Positions 37,810 through 52,800 of a stretch of DNA of 64,000 nt are shown piece by piece. This DNA comes from Mesostigma viride (taxonomy: Eukaryota; Streptophyta; Mesostigmatophyceae; Mesostigmatales; Mesostigmataceae), in the NCBI GenBank assembly GCA_009746045.1, contig RPFO01000256.1, positions 2,330,829 to 2,394,828 of the forward strand. The letters are read 5' to 3'. Numbering within the stretch: the stretch's first letter is position 1; each line of letters opens with the position of its first letter. The notes below the pieces were generated by a model that was not told the DNA's origin, did not search any database, and saw only the letters and a program-made list of their open reading frames with translations. The position numbers and the translations under genes were made by a program.

Positions 37810-40800
37810 CTGGTTGGTGAAGGTTGGGGCCAGCGGCGGAGAGTGGCCAGGCAACAATCACAGAGAAGAAAAGGTGGATAAATTAGTCAAACGGTGAATG
37901 GCCTGATGTATGGATGCTCAGCGGTCAGCACATGTTTCCTTGAATGCATACGCTTTTGGTTGGAGAGAGCTGATATCGCCCCAGTATGGCTCAGGCCTTG
38001 CCTCAGGATGGCACATGGGGCCACCCTGCAAACCACTTGATAGAGGATGAAGGGAAGCTTCCGAGTGTATCAGCTGATCTATCAGCTGTTCAACAAACAG
38101 TGCCTGCCCATCAGCAGAGGAACGGGAACTCGGCATGCCAGTAGATGCAATACTTAAGCAAAAGAGCTACTTGAGCCCACTACAATTCCTATCTGCTCCC
38201 CGCCCTTTCCCTCTGCCACATGAGGGGTACTCATTGAGGCCCACTTCTCTTCCCCTGCTCGCCCCTCAGCCAGTATCTATTGCCAGTTTCTCCCCCAACC
38301 CAGTTGTAGCCACCCTGGCACCACCCTGGCCCCTCCTGACCACTCACATGCGCTAGAATGTCGTGGCGTAGGAGTTCGGAAAATATTGTGCGGAAACCTT
38401 TTGCCACCTGGGGCAAAGGTTCCGCACAACATTCTACCGGAGTTAGCCACTCTCCGGTACACTCAAGTTCATTCCGCAATGAACTTGAGTGTACCGGAGA
38501 GTGGTTAACTCCGGTAAAATATTGTGCAGAAACTTTGCCGCAGGTGGCAAAAGGCTTCCACGCAATATTTTCGTAACTACAGGGTCACTTTATGACCTCA
38601 TGCCACGACGATGCTGCTGCTATTGTCACCATCCCCGGGCCCTGTTAGAAACAGGACTGATGGGGACGTGTCAGCTGCCAGCAGGAGACTTCACACTCCG
38701 AACAACTCACTCGGCACGCTGGACGCCTTCTTCAACTGCAGCGACTGAAGCGGCTCCCCCACGTTGATGCTGGCGACGTAAAATGGCCGGGATGGGAGGG
38801 CCGGTGGGGGGGGGGGCAGAAGCCAAGGCAGGCAGATCATCAGCAAGAATCTAGGGCCAGGGCAGCCACAGAATGAGCATGGCCACAGCCTGCCCAGGTG
38901 AGCTGCACATATACAACACACACAAACAGGGAAGGGGGGGGGAGGAGGAGCGAGTGTGCATACGAGAAAAGGTGCCCTTACCTTGTTTCCACCGGTACAG
39001 CGTGTTCCTGGTCCAGGAGGGAATCACTCTTGTCGGACCCTTAGCCGTCCAGAACAACGGACAAGACATCCCACCCCTTTCCAGCGACAACCTCTTGCCT
39101 GGATCGCAAGCGAACAAAGCTTCCCACCTGAAAACATCCCTTGCACAACCAAGCAATTTTGCTGTCCACGTCAACCAGGAAGCTTTGTCGCGCACAGACG
39201 GGTGACAAGCCTCCCAACACTTCCACACACCAGGCTACAAGCTGCCAGTGTGCCGAAACTGCCGTGTTTGCCAGAAATATTACAGCACCAGCTTTGCCAC
39301 AAGTCCTCCAACAGTATGCCTGTCATGCTCGCGTAACCAGGTGGCCCGTCTGACAGCATCGGCCACCCGCACTAGCACAGGAAGTCATGTTTGTGCGCCA
39401 CGAATAACTCAATGCCTTCATACATGGACAACCCGTGCGCCAGAAATTAATATGACTCAAACGTCCTCACAAAATTTTACCCATGCACGTGCGACAGGAA
39501 ATACTCACATGTCTTCATACAAGATCTTGAGGCGGACTTCCCCCGACGCGGTTGCCTGCAGCTTCAGCCACATGTCGTGAATGTGGCCATCACGGTACTT
39601 GGTCAGGTCCACCTGGAGCGACCCCAAGAAGTCGTCGCTCATCCCGCGCACGAAGTCCCGGTCGTAGCAAGACAGCGTCAGCCGGTCGCCCGAGCCCCCC
39701 ACCGCGGGGAAGCGGAACTCCTGGTCCCACTTGGGCTCCAGCGTGTTGGGCATTGCCTTGCTGATGCGCTTTTTTTCCCCGAGGGACAGCTTGCAGTAGG
39801 GGTCGCTCTTGCCTGGGGGCGGCGATAAACAAAAATAAGTTTCGGGTCCGAACAAACAAACAAACAAACAAACAAACATAGTTCCGACTTGGGATAACCT
39901 TCACAGGCAACCCACAGCACAATGCGAGTGCATCACAATCATGCTGGGAGTAGGGGCTGCTCATGCCTGGGGGCGCCGATATAGGGGGAAAACACGAATA
40001 CAAACGGACAGGAATGTCAAACAGGAATGCCAAAGGCATACGATCGCGAGATGTGAGTGGGTTACCAAGCTCGCAAGTAAACCCGAAACGTGAGTCATCC
40101 CGCAAAGGCTACTCGCAGTCGCCCCCCATGAATAAGAGCAGGCACCCCCCTGTAGCTGCAGCCTGGTATTAGCGATGAGTAGTGTTAGTAATATTAATAG
40201 TGTGCTCAGCAACCTCGCATTTGGTAAGCACATAGACATGCGGCGTTGCTGCGTTCAGCAATGATTGCCAGGCCACGCCGCATAAATGACTATAGGTGCA
40301 TCGATGCGGTGCTATCTGCATGCATACCGTCAGCACCCTGGAACTGGCCCACTCATCTATCAATGTAAGCGCAAGGCCATGCGGCAAAAATGGAAACTGG
40401 AGTACACAGTACCTCCAGACTGCTGGCGTTCGTGGCCACCAGGCCGCGCCCCTCTTCCATGCAAGGCACTCGCACTCGCACGAGTGTCGGTGTACCCACG
40501 CAGCACCAGTGACTACTCACGCAGCACCAGTGACTACTCGCGCAGCACCAGTGACTACTCACGCAGCACCAGTGACTACTCACGCAGCACCAGTGACTAC
40601 TCACGCAGCACCAGTGACTACTCACGCAGCACCAGTGACTACTCACGCAGCACCAGTGACTACTCACGCAGCACCAGTGACTACTCACGCACAGCACTAG
40701 TAACTACTCATGCAGCACGAGTGACTACTGGCATACCGTTGGCGTCCTTGGCCACCAGGTCGCGCCCCTCCACCAGCTGGACCACCCACGTGGCCGTGCG

Positions 40801-43800
40801 CGAGGCTAGGGGACGAGGGACGGGCGACAGGAGACGAGCGATCAGAAAGGAGGCAGCAGGCAGCAGACAGAGGTGAGGAGGGCATGTCAGTGGCCGAATG
40901 AAGCCGGCGGACGTTGGGGGGCAGGCGGCGAACGCGGATGGGCGCAAATGCAGACAGAGGAAAAGAGTGCTGGTCAGGAACCGAGAGTGCTGGTCCGATT
41001 CGGAGAGGGCTGGCCAGTATACTACCATATATACAGGCATTAGTGTGGTATGTCATGACCCTAACTGCTAAGTCCGATGTACTAGTACAGCGCAAAATGC
41101 CCGGTTCCTCATCGAGCACGGTCTCAACAACCCCTGGACATGGGTACTATACGACTTACAGTGGTGCCTTAGTACCAGCATCCCCTGGCGGTCGCATGCC
41201 ATGCATGCTTAGCACCAGCATCCCCTGGCGTTGGCCTGTCATGCGTGCAGGAGTGGCAGCATCCCTAATACGATTTCCTGTGTACCCGCCGAACAGCTTT
41301 TCAGAAGCACCCGAGTGCATGCTCTATACTATTGTCGACCACTTTACCAAGCTAGCATGCCCTACCCTGTGTGCCCACCCAAGGAGCTGCTCAATCCCAT
41401 CATAGTGCGTGCACTACATAATTATCTACAACTCCATCGTGCGAGCACACGGAGTCGTATGAGCTCACCCAGCAGCTTCTCAATCACGCCCGAGTGCGGG
41501 TCGTACGCGGCGGCCGCGGGGGAGGTTCCCTCCGCTTCGGCCACACCCGACTCCCTGCATTGTTTAGAGCAGGTACGACAACCACAACGCAACGCGTGCC
41601 GCTGGAGCCCAGCTTGAACAAAAGCGGAGCAAAGGTCCAGCAAAGGTCCAGCAAAGGTCCAGCAAAGGTCCAGCAAAGGTCCAGCAAAGGTCCAGCAAAG
41701 GTCCAGCAAAGGTCCAGCAAAGGTCCAGCAAAGGACCAGCAAAGGTCCAGCACGTTGATATGGTTTTGCACGCTGAAAAGGTTCATCTCGTTAAAAAGAC
41801 CTAGCAACGGTTCAGCACAGGTGCACCACGTAGAGCGCAGGGATAATAACCGTCGAACGCCAGCAGGCCTCATACATGCTCTCCGTCTTTGCCAGGCTAC
41901 TGACAACCGTGTGCTGGCGAGGTCACTGACGAGCGTATGCATACGAGGTAACACGGCGACAGCTTCGCACGACAGCCAATTTGGACTAGTCGGGGATGAT
42001 TTCCGATCTTAAACGGTTATGGCGATGACCAGCAGGGCTCATTTTAATGAATTGCTAGGTTGTTGATGAACAGGAGCCCTGCTAGCAAAGCAGACCAAGG
42101 CCACCCACCAGCAGGGCTCGAAGATGAGGTGCAGGAGGCCGACCTCGGTATGCCCACTGCTGGCGCTTGTCAGCGAGATGGTCGCCGTGTACGTGGTGCC
42201 TTCCTTCACACGCACCGCCGTGGGGACTTGGTCACGCCCGTTGTACCAGAGGGTGGTGCTGCCGTCCGTCATCCACTTGAACTGGCCCATGGGAACGCAG
42301 CGAAAAGCATGGAAGACATGCAGTTTGGCCGATTATATTTACATGGCATGCGGGATGGGTGTCATCAACACCACTTGAACTGGCCGACGTGAACACCATG
42401 ACGACGTGGAAACCCTGGACAACCCCAGTGAGGCCGACAAGTTTTTACGGCATGGGATGGCAAGCGTCCTCCACTTTGACTGGCCAAATAGGTAAGCAGC
42501 AAAAGGCATGGAAGACATAGTTTGGCCGATCTTGTTTCCATGGCATGTGTGATGGGTGTCGTCATCACCACTTGAAATGAACAGTGAGAGCGCCGTGAGG
42601 AAGGACACATCAAATAATGGACAGCCAAGTCTGGCCAACTGGTTTACAAGGCATGCGTGTCGCGTGCCTTGGCTGGTTTACAAGAAACGCGACGGCCCAT
42701 GAGTTACTCATTTGACTGCGTGGCGCCCATGGGGGAAGTGCCAACCATGGGCAGCTCGTCACAAGCCAAGGACAGTGCAGGGCAAAGCAGCACACACACA
42801 GCCCTGGATTTGGTCACCAATATGCGCTGTGAGTGTTTCATTTACATACTGGATGCGTCTGGCAGGTTCAAACAACGGACAACAAACATTCTTGAAAAGA
42901 GGGCACTTATAGCCAAGCCCAATCAACTGGTCAATTTCATCCTTATGAAGTACAAGAACAGGGGGGACAGAGAGTCACTCCTTCATAGGCTGGCCACAAA
43001 GTGGGCAACACACCCAAGTAGCTGCCCCAGAACCTGGGTGTTTGCCACAGAATGGCAAGCATCCCCAACACAGGAGCAGAAAAGGAAATCAGGGAGAAGC
43101 TGGCGTCGCCAAGAAAATGCTATCATAGAAGCTTTTCACTGTCGCAAACTTTGGCTTCCATCCAGGGCTCTCTTATTGGACCGCAGTAAAATCCCGCGAC
43201 CAGTATGCTTGATCTGACTAAACGCCCAAGTGCATGTTTTCACTTTGTGATTCACTAATTTTTTAATTTTTTTTTCTGTTTAAAAAAAAGTTAGAAATAT
43301 TAATGTAATTGAGATTGTGAGCGCTCACCTGGAAAAATCCGTTGGCGGCCTCACGCTGCTGCCCTTCGCTCGTGTCCTTGACGCTGAACTGCAGGGTGTA
43401 ACCACGCGGGCAAGCAACCAACAGAACAAACAAATGACCCACCCAGAAAATGAAGCTAGAAGACGTGCATATACATACATACACACGTCGAAGCTTCCCC
43501 AGTACACACAACCCATGAGCAAAAGCGAGGGATCCACAGGCAGCAAGGACGTTCGCACTGCCAGTGCCGGAGTGCCGCAGAGAAGCGTGTATGCGAGTGA
43601 TGATGTTCCGTAAGCAGCATTATGCGACGGGTAAGGTTGAAGGGAAAAAAGTCAGATATGTTTGGAGTACACAGTCATGCTAGCTTACGCGAGGGAGACC
43701 GCTCATCTCCATGGCTCAGGTTTCTCGACAGCTGTGCTGTGCAACCCTGAAACAGACGGGTTCTGCTACAGCTTTGCGATTTCACCCAAAAAAGGGGTTG

Positions 43801-46800
43801 AAATGCAGACTGCTATTTTTGTTATTATTATTATTTCTTTCTCTTGTTCTCTTTTTAAGAAAATTATTATAATTATGCCCGAGCCCCCAAGCGGCCTGTG
43901 ATCGCGAGTACCCACGACCCTCCGTTCTAACACCCCGACTGGCAGCCGTCACAAGGCATTTGGTCACGCGCTGTGACGTCTCCAGGCCATCTGGTGAACC
44001 CCACCCACCTTAATTAATATCCACCCCGCACACACACCACCCCTGACTCAAAATGACCATATTCCCCCCCCCCCCCAACCACATCCGCAGACAGACATCC
44101 ACTGACCCTGACTTACACTCACCCACCCCCGTTCCGGTTCACCCAATTGCCACACCACCGCCGGCTCGAATTGACCGACAGCAATTTACGCTCACCCACC
44201 CCCAACTCACACTCACCAACCGCTTCTGATATCCACCGACCCGCTACTCACATTGACTAACCCCCCGCACACATCCACCAACCCACATGGACCAACCCCG
44301 ACACTTGTCGACCCGCTACACACATCGACCCTACATCCCCCCACACATCCACCAACCCACATTGACAGAGCCTGACGTCGTGTCCTGCAGGTGGTAGACG
44401 ACAGGGACGGTTTCCAAGCCTGTGTCCACTGACTCCCCCATGGGCACGTCATCGTGGCTCATATCCTCTTTGCTGGGGACCGTCACGGAACGCCGCTTGG
44501 AGCCCAGGCGAACCTCCACCGTGACCTCGGGCCAGGGGCCTCCTTTCTCCTGTCCGGTGCCCTCGCTGGGCGACTCGGGGCTGACGGGGTCGCCGCCTGC
44601 GGCCATGCCAGTGAGGAGAGGGAAAAAAACACATCAGCCACAGAAGGATCACACAAGGACACATTCTTGTGTCCCTATAAATTAACATGCACTAGATAAC
44701 GAAATTAATTACAGTGACTAACTAGAATGTTCTAGAAAACGCGAGCGTGGTCAACGGGAGCATTTGCTGGAACGGGAAGCTCCCACTTGAACATCCCCGT
44801 GTTCTGGATTTTCTTATCATAGGAAGTGCCGACTTGAGCGATGCTTCCTAACAATTAAGTGAGACATACCTAGCCATACACTTGATACTGTTTCTTGATA
44901 CTGCTACTACCAGTACTCCTTTGATCCGACACGGCCAGATGATGCATCCCAACCAACTCAATTCTGCAAAGAAAACTCACGCCCCTCACAATACATCCAC
45001 CATTCCCATCCTCCTTCATTAATGCTTGCTCCATCCCGCTAAACACCCAGGCATCTCACTGTGTGCTAAACACTCAAGAAGCAGCCTGACATCCAGCAAG
45101 CTACAGCGACCCCCCCCAAAACCCGCTACCTACAAAGGCCTCCAGGCCTTTGTAGGTACCCCCTTGTAGGTACCACCCACCCATCCATGACACCAACCGG
45201 TGCGCTAGCCAACCACCCGCCGGCATGCTTCCGCCACACACTGGCCACCACCAGCCAGCATATGGGCTGAGGAATCCTACCCATGGCCGGCGGGGCATCA
45301 CCTGCGCAGAGAGCCTAGACGTCCTCCCTGCACTAGCCAGTAGCTCCCACCTGGCATGCTCCCGCCCGCTGCCACCCACCCGCTGGTGTGCTCCCCGCCC
45401 CACTAGACACCCACCTGACAGAGGGCCCCCGTACTGCACGTTCAGCAAGTGCACGGTGACGACGCCGCTGGGTGGGCGCGGCAGCCGGATGGAGGGGGAC
45501 TTGTCCGGGCGGAAGGGGATGGACTGGAGCGACCGGCGCGGCTCCACCAGAGAGCGGGACAGCTCGCTCTTGACAAGCTCGCTCTGGGGGGTTGCGGATG
45601 GCGGGATTGAGGGAGTGGAGGGCAGGGTTACAAGGGAAGGGGCGCGAGTCCACAGCACAGTATTGCCAACCAAAGGGCAGGACTTATGAGGCCATACCAC
45701 CGCAAGGTATCGTCAACCAAAGGGCAGGATTTAGCGCCGGAGTCAGGGCCACCGGGACGTGCGGATGAGAGAATAAAGAAAAAAAAGGGAAATGGGGGCT
45801 TTAATGATACCATGAGCGACCGTCGACCGCAGGCGACAAAAGGGCAGCATGGGGCATGAGCCATAAACGCATTGAAGTTGATGGAAGGTTTTAAATGAGC
45901 CCAACTTTCTGTTAAAAAAAAAAAAATGCAGCCTGCGAGCCCAAGGCCGGGCCCCATATCAGTTGCAAGTCTGTTGGTACAGACGTGGCGGCACCGAAAT
46001 CGTAGCGCGGCCAGATGCAGGCATTTGCCCACAGGCGATGAGGTATGACAGCTCCACGCCTTGCCCACGGGGTGTCATATCACAGCACCGACGCTGCTAG
46101 GTACGACAGCTCCACGCCTTGCCCACGGGGTTTCATCTCACAGCACCGACGCTGCTAGGTACGACAGCTCCACGCCTTGCCCATGGGGTGTCATATCACA
46201 GCACCGACGCTGCTAGGTACGACAGCTCCACGCCTTGCCCATGGGGTGTCATCTCACAGCACCGACGCTGCTAGGTACGACAGCTCCACGCCTTGCCCAT
46301 GGGGTGTCAAATCACAGCACCGACGCATGCGAATATCCAAGGGGCAGCCGAGCCACGAACGGAAGGATGGGTGGCGGATATTGTAGAATGCCGAGCATGC
46401 TTTCGATGCGCTCCATCTATCTGCTGAGTCTTAGACGTGGCTCCTCACATTCTTTGCCCTAGGCTCCCCCTGTTTCCTTCCCCACCAGCCCCTCCCCCCA
46501 CCCCCCACCCAAACACGCACACACATCTTGTAGTAATCCTTGATACTTGTGGGTAAGTCTGGCAGGTAACTCACCAGCCACTTGTCCGGTGGGCAGACAC
46601 GTGCATGCAACGACCACTGCAAGCTGATACGCTCATAGCGCATCTAGCTACTGCTGCCGCCGCTACCAAGACACCCACCCGCCAGCAGCCACTACACCCA
46701 CCAGCCACTTCTCGATGATGGGCATGCCCGTGATGTTGACCCCGACCAGCTTGAGGTCCATCTTGACGTCCGGCTTGGAGGTGAAGGACATGAGCATGAC

Positions 46801-49800
46801 GCGGTGGGAGGGGAAGAACCGCAGGCGGAGCTGTTGTTGGTGGTGGTGGTGGTGGTGGGTGGGGCAGGGCACAGCCATACAACCAAAAGCTCAATGCAGA
46901 CGTCAAGGGAGGGGATGCCTGATTTTTCCTTGCAACGAGCGGAAGGGCAAGAAGTGCAGCCGTAGCTGCAAAGTAATGGCTCTGGATGCGTGCACGCGCT
47001 AACCAAAGGGGTGCGCATCAATGGCGTGTCCAGGGGGGGGCGACCCCTGCCTCACCTTGCCGCATACACAAGTCAAGGCCGCATGTCGTGCGCATCTGCC
47101 ACAGCCCGACATTGCCGCGAGTCGCGAGGTACCCCGCACACACGCATGCACAGTTCCATGTGCTCTTACTTTTTCCTTGACACAGCCGAGGCGACCGGTC
47201 CACCTGGCCACATGTCATGCCCATCCCACCCACGCGCACCTTGCCATGCTCTAAAGCTACAAAATTCCACTCCGCATCCTATATCGCTATCCTCCCTCGC
47301 CTTGCCATGGCTAACTCCGCTAGCCATGGCATAACCCCGCGGTTCTGGTTTAGACTGTTCCCCTACCGCGAGTGTCTGGCATATAGAAAGGCTCATAGTC
47401 ATTATTGAAGGCTAGTTAGACTGTTCCCCTATCGCGAGTGTCTGGCATATAGAAAGGCTCATAGTCATTATTGAAGGCTAGTTAGACTGTTCCCCTATCG
47501 CGAGTGTCTGGCATATAGAAAGGCTCATAGTCATTATTGAAGGCTAGTTAGACCGTTCCCCTATCGCGAGTGTCTGGCATATAGAAAGGCTCATAGTCAT
47601 TATTGAAGGCTAGTTAGACCGTTCCCCTATCGCGAGTGTCTGGCATATAGAAAGGCTCATAGTCATTATTGAAGGCTAGTTAGACTGTTCCCCTATCGCG
47701 AGTGTCTGGCATATAGAAAGGCTCATAGTCATTATTGAAGGCTAGTTAGACTGTTCCCCTATCGCGAGTGTCTGGCATATAGAAAGGCTCATAGTCATTA
47801 TTGAAGGCTAGTTAGACCGTTCCCCTATCGCGAGTGTCTGGCATATAGAAAGGCTCATAGTCATTATTGAAGGCTAGTTAGACCGTTCCCCTATCGCGAG
47901 TGTCTGGCATATAGAAAGGCTCATAGTCATTATTGAAGGCTAGTTAGACTGTTCCCCTATCGCGAGTGTCTGGCATATAGAAAGGCTCATAGTCATTATT
48001 GAAGGCTAGTTAGACTGTTCCCCTATCGCGAGTGTCTGGCATATAGAAAGGCTCATAGTCATTATTGAAGGCTAGTTAGACTGTTCCCCTATCGCGAGTG
48101 TCTGGCATATAGAAAGGCTCATAGTCATTATGGAAGGCTAGTTAGACTGTTCCCCTATCGCGAGTGTCTGGCATATAGAAAGGCTCATAGTCATTATTGA
48201 AGGCTAGTTAGACCGTTCCCCTATCGCGAGTGTCTGGCATATAGAAAGGCTCATAGTCATTATTGAAGGCTAGTTAGACTGTTCCCCTATCGCGAGTGTC
48301 TGGCATATAGAAAGGCTCATAGTCATTATTGAAGGCTAGTTAGACTGTTCCCCTATCGCGAGTGTCTGGCATATAGAAAGGCTCATAGTCATTATTGAAG
48401 GCTAGTTAGACTGTTCCCCTATCGCGAGTGTCTGGCATATAGAAAGGCTCATAGTCATTATTGAAGGCTAGTTAGACCGTTCCCCTATCGCGAGTGTCTG
48501 GCATATAGAAAGGCTCATAGTCATTATGGAAGGCTAGTTAGACTGTTCCCCTATCGCGAGTGTCTGGCATATAGAAAGGCTCATAGTCATTATTGAAGGC
48601 TAGTTAGACTGTTCCCCTATCGCGAGTGTCTGGCATATAGAAAGGCTCATAGTCATTATTGAAGGCTAGTTAGACTGTTCCCCTATCGCGAGTGTCTGGC
48701 ATATAGAAAGGCTCATAGTCATTATGAAGGCTAGTTAGACTGTTCCCCTATCGCGAGTGTCTGGCATATAGAAAGGCTCATAGTCATTATTGAAGGCTAG
48801 TTAGACTGTTCCCCTATCGCGAGTGTCTGGCATATAGAAAGGCTCATAGTCATTATTGAAGGCTAGTTAGACCGTTCCCCTATCGCGAGTGTCTGGCATA
48901 TAGAAAGGCTCATAGTCATTATTGAAGGCTAGTTAGACTGTTCCCCTATCGCGAGTGTCTGGCATATAGAAAGGCTCATAGTCATTATTGAAGGCTAGTT
49001 AGACTGTTCCCCTATCGCGAGTGTCTGGCATATAGAAAGGCTCATAGTCATTATTGAAGGCTAGTTAGACTGTTCCCCTATCGCGAGTGTCTGGCATATA
49101 GAAAGGCTCATAGTCATTATTGAAGGCTAGTTAGACTGTTCCCCTATCGCGAGTGTCTGGCATATAGAAAGGCTCATAGTCATTATGGAAGGCTAGTTAG
49201 ACTGTTCCCCTATCGCGAGTGTCTGGCATATAGAAAGGCTCATAGTCATTATTGAAGGCTAGTTAGACTGTTCCCCTATCGCGAGTGTCTGGCATATAGA
49301 AAGGCTCATAGTCATTATTGAAGGCTAGTTAGACTGTTCCCCTATCGCGAGTGTCTGGCATATAGAAAGGCTCATAGTCATTATTGAAGGCTAGTTAGAC
49401 TGTTCCCCTATCGCGAGTGTCTGGCATATAGAAAGGCTCATAGTCATTATTGAAGGCTAGTTAGACTGTTCCCCTATCGCGAGTGTCTGGCATATAGAAA
49501 GGCTCATAGTCATTATTGAAGGCTAGTTAGACCGTTCCCCTATCGCGAGTGTCTGGCATATAGAAAGGCTCATAGTCATTATTGAAGGCTAGTTAGACTG
49601 TTCCCCTATCGCGAGTGTCTGGCATATAGAAAGGCTCATAGTCATTATTGAAGGCTAGTTAGACTGTTCCCCTATCGCGAGTGTCTGGCATATAGAAAGG
49701 CTCATAGTCATTATTGAAGGCTAGTTAGACTGTTCCCCTATCGCGAGTGTCTGGCATATAGAAAGGCTCATAGTCATTATTGAAGGCTAGTTAGACTGTT

Positions 49801-52800
49801 CCCCTATCGCGAGTGTCTGGCATATAGAAAGGCTCATAGTCATTATTGAAGGCTAGTTAGACTGTTCCCCTATCGCGAGTGTCTGGCATATAGAAAGGCT
49901 CATAGTCATTATTGAAGGCTAGTTAGACTGTTCCCCTATCGCGAGTGTCTGGCATATAGAAAGGCTCATAGTCATTATTGAAGGCTAGTTAGACTGTTCC
50001 CCTATCGCGAGTGTCTGGCATATAGAAAGGCTCATAGTCATTATTGAAGGCTAGTTAGACTGTTCCCCTATCGCGAGTGTCTGGCATATAGAAAGGCTCA
50101 TAGTCATTATTGAAGGCTAGTTAGACTGTTCCCCTATCGCGAGTGTCTGGCATATAGAAAGGCTCATAGTCATTATTGAAGGCTAGTTAGACTGTTCCCC
50201 TATCGCGAGTGTCTGGCATATAGAAAGGCTCATAGTCATTATTGAAGGCTAGTTAGACTGTTCCCCTATCGCGAGTGTCTGGCATATAGAAAGGCTCATA
50301 GTCATTATTGAAGGCTAGTTAGACTGTTCCCCTATCGCGAGTGTCTGGCATATAGAAAGGCTCATAGTCATTATTGAAGGCTAGTTAGACTGTTCCCCTA
50401 TCGCGAGTGTCTGGCATATAGAAAGGCTCATAGTCATTATTGAAGGCTAGTTAGACTGTTCCCCTATCGCGAGTGTCTGGCATATAGAAAGGCTCATAGT
50501 CATTATTGAAGGCTAGTTAGACTGTTCCCCTATCGCGAGTGTCTGGCATATAGAAAGGCTCATAGTCATTATTGAAGGCTAGTTAGACTGTTCCCCTATC
50601 GCGAGTGTCTGGCATATAGAAAGGCTCATAGTCATTATTGAAGGCTAGTTAGACTGTTCCCCTATCGCGAGTGTCTGGCATATAGAAAGGCTCATAGTCA
50701 TTATTGAAGGCTAGTTAGACTGTTCCCCTATCGCGAGTGTCTGGCATATAGAAAGGCTCATAGTCATTATTGAAGGCTAGTTAGACTGTTCCCCTATCGC
50801 GAGTGTCTGGCATATAGAAAGGCTCATAGTCATTATTGAAGGCTAGTTAGACTGTTCCCCTATCGCGAGTGTCTGGCATATAGAAAGGCTCATAGTCATT
50901 ATTGAAGGCTAGTTAGACTGTTCCCCTATCGCGAGTGTCTGGCATATAGAAAGGCTCATAGTCATTATTGAAGGCTAGTTAGACTGTTCCCCTATCGCGA
51001 GTGTCTGGCATATAGAAAGGCTCATAGTCATTATTGAAGGCTAGTTAGACTGTTCCCCTATCGCGAGTGTCTGGCATATAGAAAGGCTCATAGTCATTAT
51101 TGAAGGCTAGTTAGACTGTTCCCCTATCGCGAGTGTCTGGCATATAGAAAGGCTCATAGTCATTATTGAAGGCTAGTTAGACTGTTCCCCTATCGCGAGT
51201 GTCTGGCATATAGAAAGGCTCATAGTCATTATTGAAGGCTAGTTAGACTGTTCCCCTATCGCGAGTGTCTGGCATATAGAAAGGCTCATAGTCATTATTG
51301 AAGGCTAGTTAGACTGTTCCCCTATCGCGAGTGTCTGGCATATAGAAAGGCTCATAGTCATTATTGAAGGCTAGTTAGACTGTTCCCCTATCGCGAGTGT
51401 CTGGCATATAGAAAGGCTCATAGTCATTATTGAAGGCTAGTTAGACTGTTCCCCTATCGCGAGTGTCTGGCATATAGAAAGGCTCATAGTCATTATTGAA
51501 GGCTAGTTAGACTGTTCCCCTATCGCGAGTGTCTGGCATATAGAAAGGCTCATAGTCATTATTGAAGGCTAGTTAGACTGTTCCCCTATCGCGAGTGTCT
51601 GGCATATAGAAAGGCTCATAGTCATTATTGAAGGCTAGTTAGACTGTTCCCCTATCGCGAGTGTCTGGCATATAGAAAGGCTCATAGTCATTATTGAAGG
51701 CTAGTTAGACTGTTCCCCTATCGCGAGTGTCTGGCATATAGAAAGGCTCATAGTCATTATTGAAGGCTAGTTAGACTGTTCCCCTATCGCGAGTGTCTGG
51801 CATATAGAAAGGCTCATAGTCATTATTGAAGGCTAGTTAGACTGTTCCCCTATCGCGAGTGTCTGGCATATAGAAAGGCTCATAGTCATTATTGAAGGCT
51901 AGTTAGACTGTTCCCCTATCGCGAGTGTCTGGCATATAGAAAGGCTCATAGTCATTATTGAAGGCTAGTTAGACTGTTCCCCTATCGCGAGTGTCTGGCA
52001 TATAGAAAGGCTCATAGTCATTATTGAAGGCTAGTTAGACTGTTCCCCTATCGCGAGTGTCTGGCATATAGAAAGGCTCATAGTCATTATTGAAGGCTAG
52101 TTAGACTGTTCCCCTATCGCGAGTGTCTGGCATATAGAAAGGCTCATAGTCATTATTGAAGGCTAGTTAGACTGTTCCCCTATCGCGAGTGTCTGGCATA
52201 TAGAAAGGCTCATAGTCATTATTGAAGGCTAGTTAGACTGTTCCCCTATCGCGAGTGTCTGGCATATAGAAAGGCTCATAGTCATTATTGAAGGCTAGTT
52301 AGACTGTTCCCCTATCGCGAGTGTCTGGCATATAGAAAGGCTCATAGTCATTATTGAAGGCTAGTTAGACTGTTCCCCTATCGCGAGTGTCTGGCATATA
52401 GAAAGGCTCATAGTCATTATTGAAGGCTAGTTAGACTGTTCCCCTATCGCGAGTGTCTGGCATATAGAAAGGCTCATAGTCATTATTGAAGGCTAGTTAG
52501 ACTGTTCCCCTATCGCGAGTGTCTGGCATATAGAAAGGCTCATAGTCATTATTGAAGGCTAGTTAGACTGTTCCCCTATCGCGAGTGTCTGGCATATAGA
52601 AAGGCTCATAGTCATTATTGAAGGCTAGTTAGACTGTTCCCCTATCGCGAGTGTCTGGCATATAGAAAGGCTCATAGTCATTATTGAAGGCTAGTTAGAC
52701 TGTTCCCCTATCGCGAGTGTCTGGCATATAGAAAGGCTCATAGTCATTATTGAAGGCTAGTTAGACTGTTCCCCTATCGCGAGTGTCTGGCATATAGAAA

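Noticed and set aside
46560-46620. Candidate tether exon reading SYLPDLPTSIKDYYK
   Set aside because: It begins with a copy of the preceding exon's donor (AAGTGGCTGGTGAGT). Exon 46830-46702 joins directly in phase to exon 45583 (WL then SELVKSEL), so this is an echo.
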